A DNA stretch of 64,000 nucleotides from positions 70,863 through 134,862 of the forward strand of contig JBJEVT010000031.1 in NCBI GenBank assembly GCA_051884615.1, written 5' to 3'. Under the pieces are notes generated by a model. It was given only the letters and a program-made list of their open reading frames with translations, was not told the DNA's origin and searched no databases. This DNA is from UBA1724 sp051884615 (lineage in GTDB: Bacteria > Verrucomicrobiota > Lentisphaeria > Oligosphaerales > Oligosphaeraceae). The translations under genes and the position numbers were made by a program. Below, one piece after another: positions 24,946-34,638 of the stretch. Each line of letters starts with the position of its first letter. The first letter of the stretch is position 1.

Positions 24946-25267
24946 GGCATTTCCTCCTGGGTTGAAGTGAAGGGAAAGGGGGACGGGAAGAGGGGGGACG
25001 CAGGGGAGAAGACCCCCTTTGTCCGGAAGAATGCCGTACTGTAATGCACAATTTTCTGAAGATTCGATAAATGAAGAAGTTACGGGCAAAAAGTTAGTAA
25101 TTGGTAAAAATTGAGGAAATTGGCGCATTTTGTCTTGGATAATGCACTAACAGTCTGATTTTCAGAGAATACAGGAATCATGTCATCTGTCCTTCCCTGT
25201 CCATCTGTGGCTTTTGCTGTCCGGAAAGGGGGAATTTTGGGGTTCGGGGAAGAAATTTCAAGAAATT
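24946..25267. other. AT-rich intergenic region upstream of the glycogen genes
   Basis: The stretch 25040-25180 is much richer in A/T than the surroundings and probably carries the promoter of the glycogen cluster, which reads leftward. I could not pick out a convincing -35/-10 pair. A small inverted repeat TCTGA-TTT-TCAGA lies near 25155. No ORF was found. Confidence 0.4.
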
Positions 25268-26164
25268 TCAATAGAGGAGCCAGGCGGCCTGTCCCGGCCG
25301 CAGAGCGGGGTCGTTTTTCGGGGTGTACTGGTCTTCCTGCCATTGCCAGATTTTGGCGGCGTCGTGGCATGGGATGGGGAGGGTTCCGCTGACGCCGGCC
25401 AGGTTGCCGCCCTGGCGCCAGCGTCCGGCGGGGACCAGGCGGGAGGCGGGGGATTCCTGGGCGACGAGGAGCACATCCCTGGGGAACGCGCCCTCTTCCC
25501 GGAGCCAGAAGGGTTGTCCCGGGGTTTCCGGGATGGTGCCCTGGTAGAAGAGTCCGTCGCCGTTTTCGGTGCGGCAGAGATAGACGGGGGCGTTGCGGGT
25601 CAGTTCCTGGAGTCCCCGGGGTTCCATTTTGGCGGGGAGGGAGAGGAGGTTCCAGCCGGGTTGGAGAGGCAGGAGGAAGAGGGGGGATTCCAGGAGGTCG
25701 GCCTCGGGGGTCAGGGTCAGGGTGTCGTCTCCCCGGGTGGTGGTGGACTCCTCCCAGGTGGATGCCAGTCCCTCCACGGCCAGGGTGGCTTGGGTCTCCT
25801 CCGGGGAGAGGGCGGGCGTCTGAAGCAGATAGGTCAGGGTGCCTTCCTCCACCGCCCACTCCTCCCCCGGATAGCCGAAGAGCCAGGCGTATCCCTGGGG
25901 CCGCGGCGCGGGGGCGAAGGGGCGCCCGTTCCAGAAGGCGGCGAGAATCTGGCAGGAGGAGGGCCAGCGCTCCTCCAAAATCCACGCCTCCGGAACCTCC
26001 TCCTCCGTCCCCAGGGAGACGCAAAGCTCCGCTTTCACCACGGAGCCAGGGGCGACCCGGGTGGCCGCCAGGGTGCGGGTCACCTGGGGAACGGCGCCGG
26101 AAAAGACAGGCAGGGAAAGGGAGAGGGCGAGGGCAAGGCAGAGGGGACGGGCGAGGGGGGACAT
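25268..26164 (-). CDS. Secreted protein of unknown function
   Basis: A 298-residue protein with a signal peptide (PLCLALALSLSLPVFSGA, cleavage near residue 25). The mature part is beta-rich; the segment PGWNLLSLPAKM (about residue 184) is a pattern seen in cell-surface proteins of PVC-group and related bacteria. The protein ends in an aromatic stretch (PGQAAWLLY). The start is set by AGGAGG 5 bases upstream of 26164; the long open frame upstream to 26542 is not coding. Divergent from the alkaline phosphatase gene with a 389-base AT-mixed gap between. Family and function not recognised. Confidence 0.7.
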   Translation of the reverse strand: MSPLARPLCLALALSLSLPVFSGAVPQVTRTLAATRVAPGSVVKAELCVSLGTEEEVPEAWILEERWPSSCQILAAFWNGRPFAPAPRPQGYAWLFGYPGEEWAVEEGTLTYLLQTPALSPEETQATLAVEGLASTWEESTTTRGDDTLTLTPEADLLESPLFLLPLQPGWNLLSLPAKMEPRGLQELTRNAPVYLCRTENGDGLFYQGTIPETPGQPFWLREEGAFPRDVLLVAQESPASRLVPAGRWRQGGNLAGVSGTLPIPCHDAAKIWQWQEDQYTPKNDPALRPGQAAWLLY

Positions 26165-26553
26165 GGGGGCCTCCTGGGGAAAGAGGGATGGTGGGGAGAG
26201 GGGACGGGAAGGGGCGCAAAGCGTCCCGCCAAGGGAACACGGGGATACGATAATCGAATTGCGTAATTGGATAACAGACTGGGAATCAAAGTCATAGAGA
26301 ATATGACTTCCGTGGGATTCCCAGGGATTCCCCGAACAAGAAAGCCCGCCCGTGCGCCCGTTTGCCTCATTTCCCTCCTTGTTTGGAGAAAAAATCCGTG
26401 GGATAGGATTATCTTTCCCCCTATGACCCGCGTCCGCTCCCTCCGGGGGCGCCGCGGTGGTTTCCCGCCCGTTTTCCCAGCCCGAATTGTCTCCTTGGAG
26501 AGAGGAGGCTTTCCCCTCTCCGTCTTCTACTCTCCCCCACAACCTGGAAAGCC
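26165..26553. promoter_or_regulatory. Divergent intergenic region with an inverted repeat
   Basis: The gap separates the secreted-protein gene and the alkaline phosphatase gene. A perfect inverted repeat AGTCATA-GAGAA-TATGACT lies at 26290-26308, in the AT-rich middle (26235-26310). It could be an operator for one or both genes. The last ~30 bases before the phosphatase are pyrimidine-rich with no Shine-Dalgarno. Confidence 0.45.
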
Positions 26554-27912
26554 ATGAAAAAGACCTTCTTGATCCCCCTTCTGGTCCTAGGATTCTGTCT
26601 CGCCGCTTTGGCGGAGGCCGCCTCCCCCAAGTACGTCTTCCTGTTCATCGGGGACGGAATGTCGGTGCCCCAGCGCAGCATCGCGGAGGAGTTCTCCAAG
26701 CAGATCGGGCGTGGTCCGCTGGTCATCAACTCCTTCCCCATGCAGGCCCTGACCCGCACCAGCTCCGCGGACGCCCTGATCACCGACTCCGCGGCGGCGG
26801 CCACCGCCATCGCCTGCGGCGAAAAGACCAAGAACGGACAGCTGGGAGTGAGCGCCGACCTCTCCCAGAAGCTGATCTCCTGCGCCGTCAAGGCCCATGA
26901 GGCTGGCAAGAAGGTGGGCATCATCACCTCCGTCACCATCAACCACGCCACCCCCGCCGGCTTCTACGCCCACCAGCCCAGCCGGGGACTCCTCTACCGC
27001 ATCGGCCTGGATCTCATCGACTCCGACTTCGAGTTCTTCGGCGGCGGCGGGTTCTCCGGACAGCATGACAAGACCGACGACGAGATGTACAAGGGCAACC
27101 TCTACGACCTGGCGCAGCAGGCGGGCTACACCCTGGCCCGCAGCCGGGACGAGCTGAACGCCCTGGCGCCCGACACCCCCAAGGCCCTGGCCCTCTACGG
27201 CGAGGGCGCTCTCCCCTATGCCATCGACGACGATCCCAACGCCCCCACCCTGGCGGAATTCACCCGGAAGGGCGTGGAGCTCCTCTCCCACGAGAACCCC
27301 CGGGGGTTCTTCATGATGGTGGAGGGCGGGGCCATCGACTACCGCGGCCATGCCAACGACGCCGCCGGCAACCTGCGGGAAGTGCTGGCTTTTGACGACG
27401 CCGTGAAGGTGGCGATGGAATTCGCCGCCCAGCATCCCGAGGAGACCCTGATCGTCACCACGGGCGACCACGAGACCGGCGGCATGACCATGGGCTTCGC
27501 CAACGCGGGCTATGGCCTGAACCTGCTGCTGCTGGCCCAGCAGAAGTGCACCCCCGAGGTCTTCGACGGCAAGGTGGCGAAGGCCCGGGCGGCGAAGGAG
27601 GATTTCTCCATGGCTGACGCGGAAGTCCTGCTCAACGAGAACTTCGGCTTCCTCTTCTCCCCGGAGAGCAAGGGGGACAAGATGTACATCAACGACGAGG
27701 AGCGGAAGGAACTGGAAAAGGCCTTCCACGAGAGCGGCAAGCTGGGCGCCGTCGCCAAGCTGATCCTCCAGAACAAGGCCGGCATCGGCTGGAGCAGCGG
27801 CAACCACACCGCCCTCCCCGTGCTCACCACCTCCATGGGATGCGGCGCCGAACGCTTCAGCGGATTCCTGGAAAACACCGACATCTCCCACCTGATGAAG
27901 GAACTGCTCTAG
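26554..27912 (+). CDS. Alkaline phosphatase
   Basis: A 452-residue periplasmic phosphomonoesterase with a signal peptide (KKTFLIPLLVLGFCLAALAEA). The alkaline phosphatase superfamily marks are all present: VFLFIGDGMSVPQ with a metal Asp, ITDSAAAATAIACG with the nucleophile Ser (about residue 79), TSVTINHATPAGFYAH, MMVEGGAIDYRGHANDA with metal ligands, VTTGDHETGGMT, and a late NHTALPV His. It releases phosphate from organic esters. Directly preceded by a pyrimidine-rich leader. The inverted repeat 250 bases upstream could mediate phosphate-dependent control, but no Pho-box consensus can be claimed. Confidence 0.94.
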   Translation: MKKTFLIPLLVLGFCLAALAEAASPKYVFLFIGDGMSVPQRSIAEEFSKQIGRGPLVINSFPMQALTRTSSADALITDSAAAATAIACGEKTKNGQLGVSADLSQKLISCAVKAHEAGKKVGIITSVTINHATPAGFYAHQPSRGLLYRIGLDLIDSDFEFFGGGGFSGQHDKTDDEMYKGNLYDLAQQAGYTLARSRDELNALAPDTPKALALYGEGALPYAIDDDPNAPTLAEFTRKGVELLSHENPRGFFMMVEGGAIDYRGHANDAAGNLREVLAFDDAVKVAMEFAAQHPEETLIVTTGDHETGGMTMGFANAGYGLNLLLLAQQKCTPEVFDGKVAKARAAKEDFSMADAEVLLNENFGFLFSPESKGDKMYINDEERKELEKAFHESGKLGAVAKLILQNKAGIGWSSGNHTALPVLTTSMGCGAERFSGFLENTDISHLMKELL

Positions 27913-28017
27913 CCCGCCGACCCCCGCCGGACCTCCGGAAGGCCGGGGAGATTCCCCGTCCCGGAAGGTCCGGCCCGTTGCCGACGCCGTCTCGAACCGT
28001 ACCCTGGAAGGGAGACC

Positions 28018-29157
28018 ATGTCCCGCGCCACCCTGAAACATGACCTGACCCTGCTGCTGTTCCTGGTCCTCCTCTCCGCAGGGCTCTTCCTGCTGCCCGG
28101 CCCCCCCACGGTCTCCCAACCCTCCCAGGGCTTCAAGGCCCGGGCGCGGGTGGTCTCCACGGACGATGGCGACGTGGAGCGGCACGAGCTGGTCCTCTTC
28201 GGCTCCCAGCGCCTGAAACTCCAGATTCTGGAGGGACCCTACAAGGGGCAGGAATTCCCCGCCGGCAACCAGCTGAGGGCGCAGATGGAGCTGGACAAGC
28301 TCTTCCAGCCGGGGGACATCGTGATGGCCGTCTCCCCCCGGGACTCCCTCCAGCCTGGCGACGAACTGGTGGCGCAGGACTACGCCCGGGGCCGCTGGAC
28401 AGCCGCCCTCTTCTTCGTCTTCTGCGTCCTTCTCTGCCTCTTCGGACACCTCACGGGCTTCAACGCCCTCCTGAGCTTCGTCTTCAGCTGCCTCCTTCTG
28501 TGGAAGGCGGTGATTCCCCTGGTTCTCCGGGGCTGGCCCGCCAGCTGGACCATCTTCGGGTGCGTGGTCTTCCTGACGGCGGTGATCATGTATCTGGTGG
28601 CGGGGCTCACCCGGTGCGGCCTGTGCGCCTTCTGCGGCTCCATCGCCGGCATCTTCGCGGGCCTGTTCACGGCGCACTTCTTCACCCTGGCGCTGAAGAT
28701 CAACGGGGCGGTGCTGCCCTACGCCCAGACCCTCGTCTTCTCCGGATACCCCACCCTGGATCTCCGGGACATCTTCCTGGGAGCCATGATTCTCGCCTCC
28801 TCCGGCGCCGTGATGGACCTGGGGATGGACATCGCCAGCGGGCAGGCGGAAGTGGCGCGGCACCATCCGGAGATCACCCGGCGGGAGCTGGTGCGCTCCG
28901 GGCTCCGCATGGGGAGGAATGTGGTGGGCACCATGACCACCACCCTCCTTCTGGCCTATTCCGGCGGCTACATCACCCTGCTGATGATGTTCGCCGCCCA
29001 GGGAACCTCCCCCTGGGACATCCTGAACAATCCCCTGGTGGCCGCCGAAGTGGTGAAAACCTTGATCGGCAGCTTCTCCCTGGTCCTGGTGGCGCCCGTC
29101 ACCGCCTGGCTGGGGGGGTGGTTCTTCTGCCCCCGCCAAACTCCACCCACGCCCTGA
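28018..29157 (+). CDS. YibE/F-like multi-pass membrane protein
   Basis: A 379-residue protein: one N-terminal membrane helix, a soluble beta-rich domain (about residues 40-120), then about seven membrane helices with the YibE/F family segments VVFLTAVIMYLVAGLTRCG, ASSGAVMDLGMDIASGQAEV and RSGLRMGRNVVGTMTTTLLLA. Family function is not settled; members are thought to be transporters. The gene starts 105 bases after the phosphatase with a purine-rich site (GGGAG) and is followed closely by the lipoprotein-release genes. Confidence 0.85.
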   Translation: MSRATLKHDLTLLLFLVLLSAGLFLLPGPPTVSQPSQGFKARARVVSTDDGDVERHELVLFGSQRLKLQILEGPYKGQEFPAGNQLRAQMELDKLFQPGDIVMAVSPRDSLQPGDELVAQDYARGRWTAALFFVFCVLLCLFGHLTGFNALLSFVFSCLLLWKAVIPLVLRGWPASWTIFGCVVFLTAVIMYLVAGLTRCGLCAFCGSIAGIFAGLFTAHFFTLALKINGAVLPYAQTLVFSGYPTLDLRDIFLGAMILASSGAVMDLGMDIASGQAEVARHHPEITRRELVRSGLRMGRNVVGTMTTTLLLAYSGGYITLLMMFAAQGTSPWDILNNPLVAAEVVKTLIGSFSLVLVAPVTAWLGGWFFCPRQTPPTP

Positions 29158-29173
29158 CCCCCCTCCTCCTTCC

Positions 29174-30460
29174 GTGAGACTTCCCCTGGACCTGCTCCTC
29201 GCCCTGCGGTACCTGAGACCCCGCCGGAACTTCATCTCCATCATCACCTTGCTGTCGGTGCTGGGGCCTCTCCTGGGGGTGGCGCTGCTTCTGATTGTCT
29301 GCAGCGTCATGGCGGGATTCGACCGGGACATCCGGAACGGGATCATGAATATGACGGCCCACATCACCGTCTATCCCCCCCCGGAGGCCGGGGTTTTCCT
29401 CCAACCGGAGCGTCTTCTGGAGGAACTGACCCGGGAAGGGGAGGTATGGGGGCTGCGGGGCACCCCCGTCATCGAGGGGACCGCCCTGATGCAGGTGCGG
29501 GAGACGGTCTACCCCATAATGATCCGGGGCATCCTGCCGGAGACGGACGGGCGGGTCAGCTCCCTGCAGAAGACCTTTGAGCCGGAGGGCTGTCAGCTCC
29601 AGGAGGGGGAGGCCGCCATCGGCTGGAGCCTGGGCGAACAGATGCTCCTCGCCCGCGGCGACGAATTCCTGATCCACTCCCCCGCCCGGCTGACCAAGAA
29701 CATCCAATGGCGGGAGGACGGCCAGGTGAAGCTCCAGGAGCCGGATGAAATGTATTTGCCCGAGGCGGTCAAAGTGGCCGCCACCTTCGACACGGGGGTG
29801 AGCGACTACAATGACAACATGATCGCCCTCCATCTGGACCAGGCGGCGGATCTCTTCGGGCTGGACTGGGGCAGCGCCACCACCCTTCAGCTGGCCCTCC
29901 GCGACCACAGGCAGGCGGAGACGGCGGCCCGCGCCCTCCGGAAACTCCATCCCCAATGCCAGTTCGTCACCTGGCAGGAACGGAACCAGCTCCTCTTCGA
30001 CACCCTGCAGAGCGAGAAGAATCTGATGACCTTCCTCATGGCCTTCGTGGTCCTGGTGGCTTCCTTCGCCATCTCCGCCACCCTGATCACCGTGGTGGTC
30101 CAGAAGACCCGGGAGATCGGCATCCTGAAGGCCATGGGCATCTCCTCCTGGTGCGTGGGCCGCATCTTCCTCCTCCAGGGGCTGATCATCGGGGTGACGG
30201 GTACCACCCTGGGAACGATTGCGGGGTTGCTGGTGCTGCGCTACCGGGACGCCATCGCCCGCCTGCTTTCCTGGGTGATGGGGGTGGAGGTCTTCCCCGC
30301 GGAGATCTACCATCTCACCTCCATTCCCGCCTTGACGACCCAGGGGGATCTGCTGCGCACCATCCTGCTGGCGGTCTCCATCAGCGTGGCCGCCGCCCTG
30401 ATTCCCGCCCTCTACGCCGCCGCCGCGAATCCCGCCGTGTCCCTGAAATCGGAGAACTGA
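29174..30460 (+). CDS. Lipoprotein-releasing ABC permease, LolC/E family
   Basis: A 428-residue inner-membrane protein starting with GTG. The N-terminal helix with ALRYLRPRRNFISIITLLSV is the LolC/E signature; a large periplasmic domain follows (about residues 55-260), then three helices of FtsX type (FAISATLITVVVQKTREIGI, then LKAMGISSWCV). With LolD it releases lipoproteins from the inner membrane to LolA. A single LolC/E-type gene suggests a homodimeric (LolF-like) arrangement. The stop overlaps the lolD start (TGATG). Confidence 0.92.
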   Translation: MRLPLDLLLALRYLRPRRNFISIITLLSVLGPLLGVALLLIVCSVMAGFDRDIRNGIMNMTAHITVYPPPEAGVFLQPERLLEELTREGEVWGLRGTPVIEGTALMQVRETVYPIMIRGILPETDGRVSSLQKTFEPEGCQLQEGEAAIGWSLGEQMLLARGDEFLIHSPARLTKNIQWREDGQVKLQEPDEMYLPEAVKVAATFDTGVSDYNDNMIALHLDQAADLFGLDWGSATTLQLALRDHRQAETAARALRKLHPQCQFVTWQERNQLLFDTLQSEKNLMTFLMAFVVLVASFAISATLITVVVQKTREIGILKAMGISSWCVGRIFLLQGLIIGVTGTTLGTIAGLLVLRYRDAIARLLSWVMGVEVFPAEIYHLTSIPALTTQGDLLRTILLAVSISVAAALIPALYAAAANPAVSLKSEN

Positions 30461-31161
30461 TGCCCAAGGAATCCTTGCAGAGCCCCCCGTCCGGGGCGCA
30501 AACTCCCCTGTTTCAGCTGAAGGAACTTTCCCGGGACTTCTCCCTGGAGGGGAAGACGGTCTCCGTGCTGTCCGGCCTGTCCCTGGAGATCCGGGAGGGC
30601 AGCTGGGTGGCGCTGGTGGGCAAGAGCGGCTCCGGAAAGACCACGCTGCTGCAGTTGCTGGGAGGGCTGGACCATCCCACCCGGGGCGCCTTGCTCTACC
30701 GGGGCGAGGACATGGCGAAGATGGGGGCGGCACGGTTGACCAGTCTGCGCCGCCGGGAGTTTGGCTTCGTCTTCCAGAGCTACCATCTTCTGCCGGAGCT
30801 GTCGGCCTGGGAGAACGCCGCCGCCCCCGCCCTGGGGTGGAGGGAGGACCGGCAGGCGGCCTATGAGCGGGCCAGGAGCCTCCTGGAGGAGTTCGGACTG
30901 GGACATCGCCTCCACCACCATCCCCGGGAGCTTTCCGGAGGGGAGCAGCAGCGGGTGGCCATCGCCCGGGCGCTGATCCGGAATCCCCCCGTCATCCTCG
31001 CCGACGAACCCACGGGAAACCTGGACCCCGCCTCCGCCCAGGGTGTCATGGAGATTTTCCGTCGTCTCCACGAGAAGCAGGGGAAGACCATTGTCATGGT
31101 CACCCACGATCGCAGTCTGGCGGAGCTGGCCCAGGAGAAATTCATCCTCAAGACCCCATAG
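30460..31161 (+). CDS. lolD: Lipoprotein-releasing system ATP-binding protein
   Basis: A 233-residue ABC ATPase of the MacB/LolD type: Walker A LVGKSGSGKTTLLQLLGGLD (about residues 51-70), Q-loop GFVFQSYHLLPELSAWEN, signature LSGGEQQRVAIARAL and Walker B VILADEPTGNLD, then VTHD for the H-loop. It powers lipoprotein sorting with the upstream permease, whose stop overlaps its start by one base. A start further upstream is not needed. Confidence 0.94.
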   Translation: MPKESLQSPPSGAQTPLFQLKELSRDFSLEGKTVSVLSGLSLEIREGSWVALVGKSGSGKTTLLQLLGGLDHPTRGALLYRGEDMAKMGAARLTSLRRREFGFVFQSYHLLPELSAWENAAAPALGWREDRQAAYERARSLLEEFGLGHRLHHHPRELSGGEQQRVAIARALIRNPPVILADEPTGNLDPASAQGVMEIFRRLHEKQGKTIVMVTHDRSLAELAQEKFILKTP

Positions 31162-31210
31162 CCTTTTCTTTCTTTTCCGTCCCCCCTCCTTCCCATCCAC
31201 CCCTCTTCTC

Positions 31211-32215
31211 ATGCAAAAGCTGAAATCCGCTCTCTTCATCCTCCTGTCCCTGGCGTTCTTCCTGGTTCCCTGGATCTGGGCGCCGTCCCGGAATTGGGCG
31301 CCCGGGCTCGCCGTGCTGGCGGGCATTCTCTTCTCCGTGCTCTGGGGCAACCCCTTCCTCTCCTACACCTCCCGCATCACTTCTCCGTTGCTGGGAGCCA
31401 CCATCGTGGGCATGGGCTTTGGCATGAAGCTCATGGAAGTCATCAAGGCGGGCGGCAACGGCTTCTTGTACACCCTCGTCGGCATCACCCTGGGCATCGG
31501 CCTGGGCGCCCTTCTGGGCAAATGGCTGAAGATTCCCCGGAACGCCTCCTATCTGGTGAGCGTGGGCACCTCCATCTGCGGCGGCAGCGCCATTGCGGCG
31601 GCGGCGCCCGCCCTCCGGGCCAAATCCCATGAAATCGCCATGGCGTCGGCCACGGTCTTCGCCCTGAACGCCGTGGCGCTGTGGGTCTTCCCCTTCGTGG
31701 GGCACAAGCTGGGCTTCACCGAACCCCAGTTCGGATACTGGGCCGCCCTGGGCATCCACGACACCAGCTCCGTGGTGGGCGCCTCCATGGCCTACGGCGA
31801 GCAGGCGCTGGAGATCGGCACCACGGTGAAGCTGGCGCGGGCGCTGTGGATTGTGCCGGTCACCCTCTTCATCAGCTGGTTTGTGGCCGAGCCGGAAGAG
31901 GGGAAGGAGCGGAAGTTCTCCCTGAAAGTGCCCTGGTTCATCCCCGGCTTCATCGCCGCCGCCGCCCTGGTGACCTTCCTGCCCCAGGTGGCGCCTTGCA
32001 CCACGGGGGTGGTGCAGGCCGCGGGCGGCTTCCTGAAGGAGCTTTCCAAGTTTCTCATGATTCTCACCCTGTTCCTCATCGGCGCCAATCTCAGCCGCCA
32101 GAAGCTTGCGGAGCTGGGGCTGCGTCCCGTGCTCCAGGGAGTGATTCTCTGGGTCGTGCTGGCAACCCTCTGGTGCGTCTCCATCCACTTGGGATGGGTG
32201 CACGCCCAGGGATAG
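31211..32215 (+). CDS. YeiH/UPF0324 family membrane transporter
   Basis: A 334-residue polytopic protein with about ten membrane helices. YeiH-family segments are clear: TSICGGSAIAAAAPALRAKS, GIHDTSSVVGASMAYGEQA and LARALWIVPVTLF. Members are annotated as putative sulfate/sulfonate exporters; substrate unproven. The ATG at 31211 follows a pure pyrimidine leader with no Shine-Dalgarno; translation initiation must use another mechanism. It lies 49 bases after lolD. Confidence 0.9.
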   Translation: MQKLKSALFILLSLAFFLVPWIWAPSRNWAPGLAVLAGILFSVLWGNPFLSYTSRITSPLLGATIVGMGFGMKLMEVIKAGGNGFLYTLVGITLGIGLGALLGKWLKIPRNASYLVSVGTSICGGSAIAAAAPALRAKSHEIAMASATVFALNAVALWVFPFVGHKLGFTEPQFGYWAALGIHDTSSVVGASMAYGEQALEIGTTVKLARALWIVPVTLFISWFVAEPEEGKERKFSLKVPWFIPGFIAAAALVTFLPQVAPCTTGVVQAAGGFLKELSKFLMILTLFLIGANLSRQKLAELGLRPVLQGVILWVVLATLWCVSIHLGWVHAQG

Positions 32216-32231
32216 ACTCCCTTTCCCGTAG

Positions 32232-34637
32232 ATGCGCCGCCTGCGTCCCTGTCGTCTTCTCTGGTCCCTTTGCCTCCTCGCCTTGCTGGGCGGCGGCGAA
32301 CTTCCCGGGCAGGAACTTCCTCCTATGAAACCCTACATCCTCCAGTATTTTTCCCCCTCCCCCCAAAGCGAACCCCGGAAACGGCCGGATGTGATCCAGC
32401 GCACCAACGGCACCCTGGATCTGGTGGATTCCCACTGGAACAAGGAATACGGCTGGGAGAGATACGCCCTTCCCCTGGGTTGCGGATGGATGGGCGCCAA
32501 GATCTTCGGAGGCGTCCCCACGGAGCGCATCCAGATCACCGACAACTCCCTGGTGAATCCCAACCCCGAGGGCCTGAACAACTTCTGCGAGATTTTCGTG
32601 GAGATGGAGGGCCAGGAGAAGTATGAGGACTACCGGCGCACCCTGTCCCTGGACGAGGCGGTGGCGACGGTGGAGTACACGGTGGAGGGCGTCCGCTATC
32701 GCCGGGAGATGTTCACCTCCTATCCGGATAGGGTGGCGGTGCTGCGCCTCACCGCCGACCGCCCGCGCTCCCTGAACGGCCGCGTCTTCGCCCAAATCCC
32801 CTTCTGCAAGGACTTCGGCTCCAGGCCGGGGGACGGACATGGCAAGGAGGGAACCCTGACCGTGGACGGCGAGAAGTTCCTGATGACGGGGAAGATGCAC
32901 TACTACGAGCTGGCGTTTGAGGGACAGCTCCGGTGGCAGCTGGAGGAGGGCGAGGCCGTGGTGTCCCCGGCGGGCCTGGAGTTCCGGGGCGCCAGCGCCG
33001 TCACTCTGTACTTCGCCTGCGGCACCAACTACCGGCTGGAATCCCGGGTCTTCCTGGAGGAGGACCCGAAGAAGAAGCTGGCTCCCTATCCCCATCCCCA
33101 CGAGCAGGTGGAGGAGACCATCCGGGCGGCGGTGGAGCTGGGCTGGGAGCGCCTCCGGGAGCGCCACCTCCAGGACTACCAGGCCCTCTTCTCCGGCGCC
33201 TCCCTGGATCTGGGGGGCGAGTGGGATCCCCAGGTCTCCACGGAGGAGCTGCTGGATGGCGTGCGGCGGGGAAAGCCCTCCCGCTATCTGGAGGAACTCT
33301 ACTTCCAGTTCGGACGCTATCTGCTGATCTGCTCCTCCCGGAAGGGAACCCTCCCCTGCAATCTCCAGGGCATCTGGAATGTCTACGACGTGAGCCCCTG
33401 GACGGCCGGATATTGGCACAACATCAATGTCCAGATGAACTACTGGCCGGTCTTCACCACCAATCTGGCACCGCTGTTCGCCTCCTACGCGGACTACCAC
33501 TACGCCTATCTGCCCAGCGCCCGGGCCCATGCCCGGGAGGCCCTGGGGAGGCTGCGTCCCGGCGAGGACTTTCCGGAGGCGGGCTGGTGCATTGGCACCG
33601 GCGCATGGCCCCTCTCCATCGAGAGCGCCGGAGACCCGGAGGGGCACTCCGGTCCGGGCACGGGAGGCCTGACGGCGAAGCTCTTCTGGGAATACTATGA
33701 TTTCACCCGGGACCCGGAGGTGCTGAAGGCGATCTATCCCACCCTCCGGGGGATGTCCCAGTATCTTCTGAACTGCCTGCGGGAGCAGGATGGGGTGTGG
33801 CTCATCGATCCCTCCGCCTCCCCGGAGCAGATGGACGAGCGGGTCAAATACGAGACCCCCGCCGGCGGCTGGCGCTGGCATCCCTACATCCGGACGGTGG
33901 GATGCGCCTTCGACCAGCAGATGACCTACGAGACCTTCCAGGACACCCTGCGGGCCGCCGAGGCCCTTGCCCAGCCGGAGGATGATTTCCTGGGCCGCCT
34001 GCGGGAGATTCTTCCCCGTCTGGAGCCGGTGCTGGTGGGAGATTCCGGGCAGGTGAAGGAGTACCGGGAGGAGCACCAGTACGGGGAGTTCGGCGAATAT
34101 CGCCACCGCCACATCTCCCAGCTCATCGGCCTGGTGCCCGGCACCGTCATCAACGAAAACACCCCGGGCTGGCTGGAGGCGGCCAAGGTCTCCCTCCGGG
34201 AACGGGGCGACGAATCCACCGGATGGGCCATGGCCCATCGGCTGAACGCCTGGGCGCGGGTGCTGGACGGCCCCCACGCCTACCACATCCTCCAGCTCCT
34301 CCTGGGCTGCGGAACCCTCCCCAATCTCTGGGACACCCATCCCCCCTTCCAGATCGACGGCAATCTGGGCGGCACCGCCGGCATCGCGGAGATGGTCCTC
34401 CAGTCCCACGCCGGCGCCATCCATCTCCTCCCCGCTTTGCCCGAGGAATGGAAGGACGGCGCGTTCCGGGGACTCTGCGCCCGGGGCGCCTTCTCCCTGG
34501 ATGTCCAGTGGAAGGACGGCACCCTGACGGAGGTGGTCATCCATGCCGGAGCGGGAGGGGAGGTGACGGTCAAAGGACCGGGGCTTCCCACACAGAGCCT
34601 CCATCTTCTGCCTGGCGAGACCCGGCGTCTTCTGTAG
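32232..34637 (+). CDS. Glycoside hydrolase family 95 (alpha-L-fucosidase type)
   Basis: An 801-residue secreted enzyme: signal peptide in the first ~28 residues (LLWSLCLLALLGGGELPG), N-terminal GH95 domain starting YALPLGCGWMGAKIFGG and RIQITDNSLVNPNP, and catalytic (alpha/alpha)6 barrel with PCNLQGIWNVYDVSPW, HNINVQMNYWPVF and DGNLGGTAGIAEM. GH95 enzymes mostly act as alpha-1,2-L-fucosidases, some as alpha-L-galactosidases. It pairs functionally with the deoxysugar aldolase/dehydrogenase at 61.1 kb. It ends 2 bases before the convergent HTH gene. Confidence 0.92.
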   Translation: MRRLRPCRLLWSLCLLALLGGGELPGQELPPMKPYILQYFSPSPQSEPRKRPDVIQRTNGTLDLVDSHWNKEYGWERYALPLGCGWMGAKIFGGVPTERIQITDNSLVNPNPEGLNNFCEIFVEMEGQEKYEDYRRTLSLDEAVATVEYTVEGVRYRREMFTSYPDRVAVLRLTADRPRSLNGRVFAQIPFCKDFGSRPGDGHGKEGTLTVDGEKFLMTGKMHYYELAFEGQLRWQLEEGEAVVSPAGLEFRGASAVTLYFACGTNYRLESRVFLEEDPKKKLAPYPHPHEQVEETIRAAVELGWERLRERHLQDYQALFSGASLDLGGEWDPQVSTEELLDGVRRGKPSRYLEELYFQFGRYLLICSSRKGTLPCNLQGIWNVYDVSPWTAGYWHNINVQMNYWPVFTTNLAPLFASYADYHYAYLPSARAHAREALGRLRPGEDFPEAGWCIGTGAWPLSIESAGDPEGHSGPGTGGLTAKLFWEYYDFTRDPEVLKAIYPTLRGMSQYLLNCLREQDGVWLIDPSASPEQMDERVKYETPAGGWRWHPYIRTVGCAFDQQMTYETFQDTLRAAEALAQPEDDFLGRLREILPRLEPVLVGDSGQVKEYREEHQYGEFGEYRHRHISQLIGLVPGTVINENTPGWLEAAKVSLRERGDESTGWAMAHRLNAWARVLDGPHAYHILQLLLGCGTLPNLWDTHPPFQIDGNLGGTAGIAEMVLQSHAGAIHLLPALPEEWKDGAFRGLCARGAFSLDVQWKDGTLTEVVIHAGAGGEVTVKGPGLPTQSLHLLPGETRRLL

Positions 34638-34638
34638 G

